Source of the DNA: Girardinichthys multiradiatus
Lineage: Eukaryota; Chordata; Actinopteri; Cyprinodontiformes; Goodeidae
Direction of reading: 5' to 3'
Length of the DNA: 64,000 nucleotides
NCBI RefSeq assembly: GCF_021462225.1
Contig: NC_061804.1
Location: forward strand, 1,481,001-1,545,000
The position numbers and the translations under genes were made by a program. Below the pieces are notes generated by a model. The model ran no database searches. It saw only the letters and a program-made list of their open reading frames with translations, and had not been told where the DNA came from. How positions within the stretch are numbered: position 1 is the first letter of the stretch; each line of letters starts with the position of its first letter. Positions 11,401-21,700 of the stretch are shown here, one piece after another.

Positions 11401-14400
11401 CCGACAAACCGGTAGGCCCCATAACGGCTTGTTCTCTTACCCAGCATCCCCTGCTTCTCGTCCTCAGCTGACCTGGTCAACCTTCCAGAGGAGCCCATCA
11501 AAGAGGAGGAGGAGGAAGATGAAGAGGAGGACGAGGCTGATGAGGACATGGACTCGGATGACAGGGTGGTAGAGTACAAAGAAAGGGCCGGCGGTTCGCG
11601 TCCACTGGGGGCGGGGCTCCGCAGCCGGGCGGAGCGCTCCCCGTCTCCGTGGTCGGAGTCCGACGAGATGGACTACGACCTGGAGCTGAAGATGATCTCC
11701 ACCCCGTCTCCTAAGAAGAGCAAGAAGATGACGATGTACGCCGACGAGATTGAAGGTCACCTAAAGAACATTCGGTGAGCTCCTCACCAGTCCACAGCTG
11801 GTCACGCTTCTTCACACCTCTAAGCATTCATCCATGCTGCTTCTCACCTTGTAACCAAAGTTCAGAATTATACATACAGGCTAAACATACACTCTCACCA
11901 GCTTCTACATGTAGGCCATCATGTTTTGATGGGTCAGGTCGGGTTTTTTGGAAGGCCGTTCCAGATGCTCCTCATTTATTTTGAGATCATTGTTCTGACC
12001 AAACTGTCCCCCGTAGATGAATGGAAGGAGGTTCAGGAACAACCAAGAAACCACCATGGATCCAAGAAAGCCTACCTGAACTGGAAACTGTTAGAGCACC
12101 AGTGTTGCAGTCCACAGTAAAACCAGTTGAATATCGTCATGGACTGAGAAGGTACTGACCCAAAAAGAGACTCCTGCTCCAAAATCAACACATTCAAGCT
12201 AGATGGAAATCTGCAGATGTCCTCCTGGACGAGCCACATGTGGTCTGGAGAAATGTTTGATGGTCAGTTGAGACAAAGATGGAGCTGTTTGGACCCAGTG
12301 ACAGACATGATGTTTGCCAGAAGAGAGGCTTTCAAACCCAAGAGCTCTGTGCCACTGTCAGGCATGGTGGTGGCAGCATCATTCTGTGGGCTGTTTCAGT
12401 GCTAGTGTTGCGATTGTATGGAGTAACGAAGTAAAGGCACATTCAGGAGCGAAGCGAGGCGAAGGATGCGATGCGAGCGGCACGATTAGGGCGAATAGAG
12501 CAAAGCGAAGAGAAATCCGCGATCGACACGCAGCGAATTTCGCTGGAGTTGAATAATCTGAACTTTCTGTCAATTCGTGGCGTGTCTATAGCTCTCTTTT
12601 CAGCACGCCAGTTGTCATATAATTATGAAACTCACAGCAGTTGCTCAGGGTACATCTATGTTCATGTAGGAAATTATATTTTATAATTTTCAGATGCATC
12701 TGTCTGCAAGCCTGATTTCTAGGTCGCCGATCAGCCCTTAAAACATAATTATTCAACACGCTACCATGCTACATTCTGCTGTCATATCAGCTCTTACCTG
12801 GTGTATTTTTCCAGTCCTCATCCATAATGTTTAGGCACAAAAATGTTTATTATATTTAGAAGATGTGGACAGTACAATTTGGCTGTTCATCTATTGAACT
12901 GAGACACCAAAGACAGATGGACAGGCGTTCTGCAGCCGGGATACGGCGCCTGTAGTTGGTGTCCTGGAGGCTGATTCGTCCTCCAACGCGCGACAGCAGG
13001 TCCTCTAACTGGGTCCTGGATCGACGGAAGCACCGCTGGAAACGACCGTGATCCAGACGCTGCTCCTGGAGAAGCTTGTGTTACTCTCCAAACTGCTTCC
13101 ATCTCTGGTGAACCCAGGGACGTCGACGCCAGCGGCGTTGTTCTGCTTTCCATAAATAAAGCTCCATGTTGAGTTGAAACCAGCAAGCAGCAGATAGAAG
13201 CTCCTCCTATTGGATGATGTGGTGGAGCCACACGAACTGCTGGCGAAATGTCCGGCGAGCGAAAAATTAGCTGAAATCACGGTCGCTCTGAACGCACCTG
13301 TAAGGTTTTCATCTTCATCTCAGATCAGCATCTGGATGTTCCAACAGAACAATGATCTCAGAACCAGATGCAAACTGGTCTTAATGGATTAAGTTTCCTG
13401 TAGATCAGGGTATCTAAAACTTTCACCAGGACTTGTTTTCCTCAAACCAGACACAGAAACATACAGATGAGCAGAAAAAGGTGATATTTCAAGGCGTCCG
13501 AAGTCGGATGATTTTTATTTCTCCATAAATCAGAAGCTGTTTTCATCTGAAACAGGAACCGGATCGGAGCGTCGGGATCACAGAACAGGCCCAAGGCCTC
13601 GTCGCCCCCCAAGGTGACGGACGTCCGGCAGCTGCTGGAGGAGAAGAGACAGGGTGGCTCTCAGCACAGACAGCGCTCCCCTGTGGCTGGCAGTGGGAAG
13701 ACAGGTGAGCTGCTAGGACCAGGTGTTATAGATGTTGCTCCTGGTGTGAGAAAAACTGACCTTTGACTCTGTCTGCAGACGTCAGACAGCGGCTCGGCAA
13801 GAGGCGGTACTCTCCGGACAGACGACGCTCCCCTTCCCCTGTCTCTCCGAGAGACACGCCTCCAGCCAGGGAGCCAATCAGTGATGTGCACCGCAGACTG
13901 GGCGTGGCCAGCCAGGACAGCAGAGCAATCTACCCCAAGTCATCCAAAGACAGGAAAACCAGTACGGAAAAAAGGCAGCACCGTCCCCTATCTGTGTCCA
14001 CCTCGTATTGTCTATAAGATAGCCTCCTTCCTTCTTTTATTCATTTCTTTCCTGGTATCCTTCTTCCTACCTCACATCCTTCCTTATTTCCTTTCTCTAT
14101 CCCTTTGTGTCCTTCCTTATATCCTTCCTTCCTTCTTTCTGTTTCCAGGTTCTGTATATAATTTCTTTCTGCTGTAGAAATGTGCTTGAAATCCTGGTGA
14201 CCTTTAGTTTTCTAGATTAAAAACTGAATGTAAGGGACTGAGAATTCTGGGAAAAATCAGCAGGGACCCGGTTTACCTGATCCTGTTCTAACCTGAGCTT
14301 CGGAGCGGGATAATAACCCTGTTTTAGTTCCTCAGCTTCTGCTTGATAAAGTTCAGTTCCTGTTGGTGCCGTTCTAAAGCATGTTCTGTCTGATCCTCTG

Positions 14401-14723
14401 ACTTCCTGTTTGTATCTGCAGGCGCTCTGTGGAGCAGACTTGGTTCTGGTGGTGGTGACAACGGCAGCGTTGGACGTCACGACCGCAGGAAGAGCGGACG
14501 CTCGGACCGGCCGGATGGCAGCAGGAGCAGACGGGTTGATGAGGGGGAGGAGGTAGAGGAGCAGGAGGAGGAAGACGACTCGACGCTGCAGAAGGTGTGG
14601 GGCGCCATGATTAAACAGAAACAGGAGTGTCGGAGCCACAAGATGAAGAAGAGCCGGCTGGACAACCTGCCGTCCCTGCAGATCGAGATCAGCCGCGACA
14701 GCAGCGACGACTCAGACGCCTGA
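5123..14723 (+). CDS. ncbp3: NCBP3, nuclear cap-binding protein subunit 3 (13 coding exons)
   Basis: NCBP3 binds the 7-methylguanosine cap with NCBP1 in the nucleus and supports mRNA export. Exons: 5123-5299, 5743-5808, 6762-6867, 6950-7075, 8513-8638, 8721-8827, 8910-9018, 10464-10563, 11278-11387, 11468-11774, 13556-13704, 13779-13961, 14422-14723; total 1968 nt, 655 aa (human about 620). The ATG at 5123 gives the family N-terminus MAAVRSLRVSVK. An RRM-like region spans about residues 117-170 with VDDMSTQDVF, YFKEYPPAHIEW and VVWLDD. Then come an acidic patch, YYMKYGNPNYGGMKGILSNSW (8), RRYHNRRIQRDVIK (9), an acidic exon 10 with DEMDYDLELKMISTPSPKK, two short 'RQRLGKR'/'HRRLG' segments, and the C-terminal KSRLDNLPSLQIEIS. 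The exon 6 acceptor is uncertain: 8721 keeps phase, but nearby AGs are alternatives. At residues 153-156 the sequence is WIND where human has WLDD. Introns are heavily loaded with transposon relics. Confidence 0.96.
6335..6627. mobile_element. hAT-like miniature element in NCBP3 intron 2
   Basis: The left end reads gagatgcaccgatatgg and the right end carries the degraded complement (actgatatatcg), a pattern common to fish hAT-type miniature elements whose ends contain 'gatgcaccgat'. It has no coding capacity. The right terminus is mutated, so the boundary is approximate. Confidence 0.5.
7130..8185 (-). pseudogene. Degenerate Tc1-like transposase, split by a later insertion (NCBP3 intron 4)
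   Basis: On the minus strand a start at about 8182 gives MGRSKELNAELGKMIDF, then after a frameshift VQTTVKKNKLFRWV and LPRSGRRSKLSSSDERKLV: the N-terminal paired-type DNA-binding region of a Tc1 transposase. The reading breaks near 7875 and resumes near 7320 with PRKKLLLQN and downstream text like the start of the catalytic domain. Stops and frameshifts show it is dead. The gap (7322-7872) looks like another element. Confidence 0.75.
7322..7872. mobile_element. Putative non-autonomous DNA element nested in the Tc1 relic
   Basis: This block separates the two halves of the Tc1 relic. Near its ends are the related inverted words tttccattag (about 7387) and ctaatggaaaa (about 7862), and 'ggtttggctctactcgc' near the left end is typical of a fish miniature DNA transposon. 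No coding region is seen. Exact ends and target duplication were not determined. Confidence 0.45.
8886..8907 (+). repeat. (GT)n microsatellite at the NCBP3 exon 7 acceptor
   Basis: A run of GT dinucleotides ends in gtgtgtcag, whose AG is the splice acceptor for exon 7 (starting 8910). The repeat therefore replaces the usual polypyrimidine tract. A complementary (CA)n run follows the exon at about 9021-9043. Confidence 0.9.
9021..9043 (+). repeat. (CA)n microsatellite after NCBP3 exon 7
   Basis: The (CA)n run starts two bases after the GT of the exon 7 donor (9019-9020). With the (GT)n run before the exon, the two tracts are complementary and could pair in pre-mRNA around a 109-nt exon. Confidence 0.9.
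9113..9339 (+). repeat. 36-bp minisatellite, about 6.3 copies, NCBP3 intron 7
   Basis: The unit gaggacccgggttaggagcc plus actggttctgatccct repeats with a 36-bp period; the only variation seen between complete units is cct versus ctt at the junction. Because 36 is a multiple of three it translates as a 12-residue periodic peptide in all frames, but there is no evidence it is coding. Near-identity of the units suggests recent expansion. Confidence 0.95.
9640..10345 (+). mobile_element. Degenerate LINE 3' end in NCBP3 intron 7
   Basis: Plus-strand text resembles the reverse transcriptase 3' part of a fish non-LTR element: 'cctcagggctgtgtgatgagtcctttcctg' matches the PQG(C)VLSPLL box, and further on 'LEDVAESRVLRRAEKIIADPCHPG' style text matches the C-terminal region. 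The tail around 10255-10345 ends in ggacaataaagaagtc, a poly(A)-signal-like LINE end. Stops and frameshifts are numerous; it is a fossil. Confidence 0.7.
11930..12412 (+). mobile_element. Tc1-like transposase relic in NCBP3 intron 10
   Basis: On the plus strand broken frames read KRDSCSKINTFK, a region equivalent to the start of the Tc1 catalytic domain, and end in 'gtcaggcatggtggtggcagcatcattctgtgggc', the coding text for the VKHGGGSIMLWG box of Tc1 transposases. Many stops are present. It abuts the Harbinger derivative that starts at about 12435. Confidence 0.7.
12435..13302 (-). mobile_element. PIF/Harbinger derivative with a HARBI1-like N-terminal transposase fragment
   Basis: Ends are imperfect inverted repeats: aggcacattcaggagcg on the left and, read inward from the right, aggtgcgttcagagcg. 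A 3-bp TAA occurs outside both ends, as expected of PIF/Harbinger target duplication. Minus-strand reading from about 13050 to 12895 gives RFQRCFRRSRTQLEDLLSRV followed by GGRI and then NYRRRIPAAERLSICL, which I recognise as the N-terminal helical part of HARBI1-type transposases. The DDE nuclease is missing, so it is a deletion derivative. It lies within NCBP3 intron 10, antisense to the gene. Confidence 0.75.
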
Positions 14724-15162
14724 TCCGATGATTGAGGAGGTGGAGCCGAGTATTCCCTGCTGTCTGCTCCTCTCCATGTTGTGTTCCTGCTGGTGGCTGA
14801 GCTGCCAGGATGGAGCTGATTCTCATCAATAGTCATTCCTCTTACTGCTGAGGAGCTGAACTCTGAGGAGGAGCTTCCTCTCTGCCACAACAAGACCGGC
14901 GGGAGCCGCATCGCTGCCTCAACCAGAGGACGGAGGAACATGATGGGATTGATTTCGTTCCACTGTTCCTGTCAGAGTTGGATAACTGCAACTTCTGATT
15001 CTTTTCTTACTTTTTATTTTTTTTATTTCCTCTCTGTGTGTGAATGATCAGCTTCCATTTTCCTTCAGTGTGCCATGAACAGTAAGCTGCTGGAACTGGG
15101 AAACGGGTCGTTTTCCTGGTTTATTCCATGTGGTCCACAGTGGCCGTATCCTGACAAGTGAC

Positions 15163-15168
15163 ATTAAA
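15163..15168 (+). terminator. Likely NCBP3 poly(A) signal (ATTAAA)
   Basis: ATTAAA lies about 440 nt after the NCBP3 stop codon and is followed within 40 nt by a TG-rich stretch. It is the first strong variant hexamer seen downstream of the stop. Confidence 0.5.
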
Positions 15169-15477
15169 ATGAAATGACTGAAGGTTAATCTGCTGCTGGA
15201 GCAGTTTTCCTCTGATGATCCACTTTGTTCAGTTTAAAATGATGAAATCTGAGGACCAAGTGCTGCATGTTTGCAGTGTTTCTCACCAAGCGGTCCTGGC
15301 CGGATGCTTGGCTGCTGTTTAAACTTCCTGCAGAATAAAGTCCGTTTTGACCAAACAATCAGGAATTTAACTCAAACAACAAAAACAAGGTTTCTTTTGG
15401 GTTTTGGTTTAATGTTCTACAGCCAGAGAGAAAAAGAAAAAGACATTCAACCTCTTACTTCTGTTTAGAGTTTTAGA

Positions 15478-16392
15478 AAGTATTCACACTCCTTCACTTT
15501 TCCGCATGGTGTCTTGGTCCAACCATACAGTAGATTATGACCGGGATTTATCTTTACCAGCTTTGAACATCTACAGAAATCTACTGCAATTCTTCTTTGT
15601 AAAACATCTCAAACCCAGTCAGATTGGATGGAGAACATCTGTGAACATCAGTTTTTAGGTCTTGCCACAGATTCTCAGCTGGATTTAGGTTTGGACTTTG
15701 ACTACGCCATTCTAACACATGAATATTTGATTGAAACTATCCGTTGTAGCTCTGACTGCCGTCTGCTGGAAGGTGAACCTCCACACCAGGCTTTCTTCCA
15801 GGATTGTCCTGGATTTGGCTCCATCGATGGAGCGTAACACAAGAAGTTGTCCCGTGGAAAGATTCTTTTACCTGAGCTGTGGACCTCTGCAGCTCCTCCA
15901 GAGTTACCATAGCTGGTACCTTGGCTGTTCTCCTTGGCCAGGATGTCCACCTAAACTGATTGCTCAGGTAGACCTCCATGTCTTGGTAGGTCTGCAGGTG
16001 CTCCATCCTCTTTCCATGTTCAGAAGATGATTTGAACAGAGCTCTGGGAGATGTTCAAAGCTCGTTGGAGAACCTAACCCTGCTTTAAACGTCTGCAGAA
16101 CTTCCTCCCTGACCTTTCTGCATGATGCTGGTTGTTCTCTAATGTTTTCTAAAGAACCTGTGAGGCCAGAACCAGAACATCTGCAGTTGGATTAAATCAT
16201 GCCCAGCTGGACTGGATTAGAGGTATAAGACTAAAGGGGGTGGGGGGGTTAACCAGACATTATTTTATCAGTAAAAACTTTTTTTGAACCAGTTCTTCTC
16301 TTCTATTGGTCCATCACATAAAATTCTTGGAGGTTTGTCACTGGACCAGGACTAAATGTTGAAGGGGTGTGAATACTTTTTAAGGCTCTGTA
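15478..16392 (-). mobile_element. Tc1-like transposon relic downstream of NCBP3
   Basis: Both ends carry the known Tc1-family wording: 'gtattcacactcc' at the left and 'ggggtgtgaatactttttaaggctctgta' at the right. Internal minus-strand text follows a fish Tc1 transposase (tggaaggtgaacctccacacc, cctgagctgtggacctctgcag, ccaggatgtccacctaaactg). Length is close to 0.9 kb, shorter than a full element (about 1.5 kb), and the transposase is broken by stops. Confidence 0.85.
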
Positions 16393-16734
16393 ATGAACTG
16401 AAGGCGTTTCATGTTTTGACTCAGTCTTCATCTCTCCATTCTTTCATCATTTCAAACACACAAGTCAAATCTATCGGGTCAGATTTTCTCATTCAGTCTG
16501 GTTGCCATCCTTCTCCAAACACCTAAAGCTCTGCTGTCGGGATGGACAGGCCAGCCCAGCAGCAGTTGTACCCTCGTCTTCCTCAACCAGGCTTTTGTCC
16601 CAGCCCATGCCTGCTCCCTGATGTTCCTCAGATGGTTTCATGATATTCTCTGTAGCAGAAGGACGAGAGTCAAATCCCTTTCCATCTTGTTTTCAGGAAC
16701 CACCATATTGAAAGGACAGCAACACGCTTTATTT

Positions 16735-17893
16735 GAAATGTACTTGTACTCGTCTTCCGCTTATCCGGGTCGCGGGGGCAGCAGACTCCGCAGAGACGCC
16801 CAGACGTCCCTCTCTCCAGACACCTCCTCCGGTTCTTCCAGGGGGAGCCCAAGGCGTTCCCAGGCCAGCCGAGAGACATAGTCCCTCCAGCGTGTCCTGG
16901 GCCGTCCCCCGGGCCTCCTCCCGGTGGGACGTGCCTGGAACACCTCCTGAGGAAGGCGTCCAGGAGGCATCCGGTATAGATGCCCGAGCCACCTCAACTG
17001 GCTCCTCTCGATGTGGAGGAGCAGCGGTTCTACTCCGAGCTCCTCACCCTATCTCTAAGGGAGTGCCCGGCCACCCTACGGAGGAAGCTCATTTCAGCCG
17101 CTTGTATCCGGGATCTCGTTCTTTCGGTCATGACCCAAAGTTCATGGCCATAGGTGAGGGTAGGAACGTAGACTGACCGGTAAATCGAGAGCTTCGCTTT
17201 TCGGCTCAGCTCTCTCTTCACCACAACGGACCGGCACAGCGCCCCCATTACTGTGGCAGCCGCACCAATCCGTCTGTCGATCTCCCGCTCCATTCTTCCC
17301 TCACTCGTGAACAAGACCCCGAGATACTTAAACTCCTCCACTTGAGGCAGGAACTCCCCTCCAACCTGAAGAGGACAAGCCACCCTTTTCCGGTCGAGAA
17401 CCATGGCCTCGGACTTGGAGGAGCTGATCTTCATCCCAGCCGCTTCACACTCTGCTGCGAACCGCCACAGCGCATGCTGTAGGTCATGGCTAGAGGGGGC
17501 CAGCAGGACCACGTCATCCGCAAAAAGAAGAGACAAAATCCACTGGTCCCCAAACCAGACCCCCTCCGGCCCTTGGCTGCACCTAGAAATCCTGTCCATA
17601 AAAGTTATGAACAGGACCGGTGACAAAGGGCAGCCCTGCCGGAGTCCAACATGCACCGGGAACAGGTCCAACTTAGTGCCGGCAATGCGGACCAAACTCC
17701 TGCTCCGCTTGTACAGGGACCGGATGGCCCCTAATAAAGGGCCCCCGATTCCATACTCCTGGAGCACCCCCCACAGGGCATCATGAGGGACACAGTCGAA
17801 TGCTTTCTCCAGGTCCACAAAACACATGTGAACCGGTTGGACAAACTCCCATGAACCCTTGAGTACCCTGTAGAGGGTATAGAGCTGGTCCAG
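16735..17893 (-). mobile_element. RTE/Rex3-like LINE, 3' half of reverse transcriptase
   Basis: The minus strand is open from 17827 to 17030 for 265 codons: CFVDLEKAFDCVPHDALWGVL, GLRQGCPLSPVLFI, the LFADDVVLLA catalytic box, VEEFKYLGVLFTSEGRMERE and YGHELWVMTERTRSRIQ. After a break it resumes at about 16997 with MRWLGHLYRMPPGRLPQEVF and RPRTRWRDYVSRLAW. This is the C-terminal part of an RTE-clade (Rex3-like) reverse transcriptase and its distal domain. It is truncated at 17893, ends at the 3' motif 'cgtcttccgcttatccgggtcgc', and is disrupted once or twice. It is comparatively young, because most of the frame is intact. Confidence 0.85.
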
Positions 17894-18374
17894 TGTTTGA
17901 AATATTTGTAATGAATTTATGCAGACTCTCCATCCCAGGGAAAACGTTCATCATTAAGCTTCAAAAACACATCAGAGAAGCTGGAAGAATATTAGGACCA
18001 CTAAAATCTACAGTTTGGTAGATTATGAGTCAGAAAGGATGCAGGAAAACAATACTGCTGGATCCATTCCAAATTATTTCAGGTTTCCTATGTTATATTA
18101 AGTTTAATTAGTTTTTAAGTCGTTTATAATTTAGTCTTAAAAAGAAATTATTCTGTAACTTGTTGCTTTGGTTATGTTCCAGTTAAGTTTTTTATAAAAA
18201 AGATTTCACATTTTGAACTTTGCCGTTTTTATTAATAATTAAGTTAAATAATTTCCGTGTAATATTATGATCATATAGAAAATGTTTGAGGCCTCTGTAC
18301 GCCTGTCCACGCGTTGGCCGCATGTTGTTGCTAGATAGTCTACCGTTTTTTATGTAACCGTCAAACCAAAATGC

Positions 18375-18485
18375 CTCACTCTGATTGGCTCGTTTGCGCG
18401 TCTGTTATTCTCTCAGACCAATCGAATTTTAAAATCCGCAAAGCATGACGTGTTCCCAGCCAATGAGGGCCACCTGACGTCACGG
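18375..18485 (+). promoter_or_regulatory. PCF11 promoter: CCAAT boxes and a full CRE palindrome
   Basis: A perfect cAMP-response element TGACGTCA lies at 18475-18482. An inverted CCAAT (gattgg, about 18380) and two direct ones (accaatcg about 18418, gccaatga about 18459) are spaced 35-45 bp apart. The start codon chosen for PCF11 is 240 bp downstream. The arrangement suggests NF-Y and CREB/ATF input; this is inference from motifs alone. Confidence 0.6.
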
Positions 18486-18724
18486 TAAGTACGAACTAGT
18501 TTCATGTGACGTATGAGGCCCGTAGCTGCAGTCGCCATTTTCTTGTCATCGAAAACGAACCAAGAAGAGTAACTGACGACGGCGGAAAAATCCTCGAACC
18601 GGGTTGTAGTTCTTCGTGGTTTTGGCCCAGCAGTTATCTTCATGAATTAATGGACTGTCTGCTGCTACGTGGTAATGGTATCGGTCCGGCTGCTGTAGGT
18701 TTGTCCGGGTCTCTGAGCTGGAAG

Positions 18725-21700
18725 ATGGAGGACCAGGCGGCCAGGGAAGACGCCTGCAGGGAGTACCAGTCCTCGCTAGAAGACCTGACGTTCAACAGCA
18801 AACCACACATCAACATGCTCACCATCCTGGCCGAAGAGAACACCCAGTTCGCCAAGGATATCGTGGCTATTATTGAAGCTCAAATCAGCAAGGTTTTTAT
18901 GATCATAGAATACTTTATTTTCAGTTTGTGTATGTGGGTTAAACATGGCGTTGTTCTGGTTCGCGGCGCTCCCAGGAGGCCCTGGGCTCAACTCCACTTT
19001 ATCTGTATGGAAACACCTCAGTTAGGCTGTCTGAATAAACCTTTGGCCGGTTATTCGCCTCAGCTGAAGAGCTAGCTTGATGTGGTCCTGGCTTCAACAG
19101 AAAATCTCACTTTTTAAAATAAAAATCCTTTACGGCTATAAAGACATTTTAAACGAAAACAGATTTTATATAAGAGCTTGTCGTGGTTTAAAGACGGTTT
19201 TAGCTTGTGAAAGAACATTTTTGTTCTTAAAGTTCAGTTTTGTACATTTTACTAATCATCATTTTTATTCTCTTTCTGATTTTATACTTTGTGTTTGTGT
19301 TTTAAAGCCCTCATCAAGGTGTGATAACTGTCAGCTTGGTCTAAAGAGGCTTAAAACAGGGAGCGATTAATCTTCATGTGGCAGAAAGTAAAAAACAGGA
19401 AACTGCTGTAAAGGTGATCAGTAAAAACTTCGTCACTGACTGACTGGTTTCCTGTCAGAATGAGGCGGAAATATGACTGTAGTACACGGTATGAGCCACA
19501 GGGTGGCGTGTCTGACATCAACACTAGAAAACATGTTCAGCTGCAGGAACAATTAACAAGATGGTGATTTTACATGATCCATCAGGAGCCTTTATGAAGG
19601 TCAATAACTAACCTGCTACAATGTGGCTCAAATCCAGGCAGTTTATAGAGAGTCTGATCGTCTTAATCAGTTAAAGGTTAAAAAACAAAAAACTTTTTTA
19701 GGCTGTCCTGAAATCTAAATATCTGAAAGTAAATGGATCAGTCTGGAGTCCTTACTCTGGATTTAGTAGTTTTCCTGGTCCAGATTAGATCGAGGAGAGA
19801 AAACTAATACATTTCTTTTTAACTCGATTCATTAAACAGCTTTTTATAAAAGCCTAATGAATTAAAGTTGGCTATGATCATCATTGTTGTTTTTGGTTCA
19901 TTGCATTAATGAAGCTTAAATTAAATGTTTTGTCAGAGTTATGTTTCTGGTTGCCGAGTAACAAACTCTTCAGTTTGGTCCACTGGTACCGCTCTGTTCT
20001 GGTTAGAATGAAACACTGTAAAGAGCTGTTTGAAACTACTGGAGCAGAACAAATAAAAGTAACATTAAATCTGTACAGATAGATCTAATAAAACAACAAT
20101 AAATCTTCTATTTTATATACTGATTGCTGGACAGTTAGCGGTTAGCCCAGCTCTACAGCATGTTGCCTTGCAGGATATTTGCCCTGTGAATAAAACCGTA
20201 AACAGTTTGGTTTAGTTTTAGGTTTGCTGAACATTTTAATTTTTAGGATTCAAACATGATCTGAAAATTCTCAGATTTGACTCTTTTAGTTTTGCTTTGA
20301 AATATTTAAAGCTGTGCTGCTCTGTATGAAGGTAAAACATTCTCCTGCTTGGAGTCTGAAACTTGATGTTTGCATAGAGATTATTAATAAGATCGGTGGA
20401 CCTTGGTTGTTCATTCTGGTTCTGATCAGGGTCAGCGCTGCTCCTCTCAGGGTAATAACCAACAGAAGGTTGACCTGTTGGACTCATGGAGACCATCAGC
20501 GGTTACACAATCATTGGTTCTGATTGAGGCCGGACCACATCAATATCTGGACCAACCGTCATTCTGATGTTGTTACTGAACCCCCCCCCCCCCCCAGTGT
20601 CTGCATGTTGAAGCTAAACGAAGCTTGGGTCACATGACGCCTGAGCGCGTCTCTGCATGAATTCACTCGTAAATCTTGATTACTATATTTTCCTGAAATG
20701 TGATTGATTGACTGGTTAAATATGTTGATAATAAAAAATGTGAAATGTGCTTTTTGTCATTTTTTATTTCCTGGGTATGACTCTGGTTTTACTGCTCACT
20801 GCAGAGTTTAAATGCAACTTCTGAGACTAAAAGCCAACATTCATTTGTGTTAATAACTGATGGGTCGAAGGTTTCAAATAACTTTTAAAGAGTAAAACCT
20901 GAAATAAAGCTCACTGGGTGGAGTGTCGTCTGGGTAACGTACAAAGAGGGTCAGAAGGAGAAGCCCTCTTTGGAGGTAAAGACTCTTCTTGAGGATCCAT
21001 CCTTCAGCAGATCCTGAACGCTACGAGGAAGGATTACAGTTTCTCTGGGCTCCAGATTTACGAACAGAACTGACTGATGCTTTTTGGACCTTTCGAGTTT
21101 TTGTTCCTGAATGAAGAAGCAAACTGGATGCTGCTTTTTTTTTTTTTTTTTTTGCAGTTTTTCCAGATTTTTGGTGTTTTGGTTTTTTCTCCCCACAAAG
21201 CGGCTGTTGTCTGGAAAACTTGTGTTTTTTTCTCATTTGTTCTGAAATGTTGCTTTAACCCCTGTTGTTTTCTAAACTTGTTGAGTTCTCTTATTGCTCC
21301 AGGCCCCGGCCGCCGAGAAGCTCCCAGTTTTGTACTTAGTGGATTCCATAGTGAAGAATGTTGGAGGAGAATACCTTGCAGTGTTTGCTAAAAACCTAAT
21401 CCCTTCATTTATTTGTGTCTTTGAAAAGGTACAGTTCTCTTTGCTGCCGTCTCTTTACTGTCAGCCCACATCACCTCCCTCCTGTTTGTAGTGTTGCTTG
21501 CTTTCCTGTACAGTCTGCTCCTCTACTGACAGCCATGTGTAGTCCTGCTAATAAATTATGGGATGGAGGGTTGTTGTAGTTTGACCAACACATGAACAGA
21601 CTTGTTGCTGTGATGAAAGTGGGCCGTGCACCAAGTCCTGTGTTCTGTTTGTAGGTGGATGAAAACACTAGAAAGAGCCTGTTCAAGCTGCGCTCCACCT

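Noticed and set aside
10894..11572. Overlapping frames of 167 (minus) and 217 (plus) codons around NCBP3 exons 9 and 10.
   Set aside because: They run through introns and exon boundaries in the wrong frame; the real exons 11278-11387 and 11468-11774 explain the coding signal.
18506..18724. Starting PCF11 at the upstream in-frame ATG (18506 or 18650).
   Set aside because: The extension has no similarity to known PCF11 N-termini, and the ATG at 18725 has the better context (A at -3, G at +4) and conserved protein start. Kept only as a finding.
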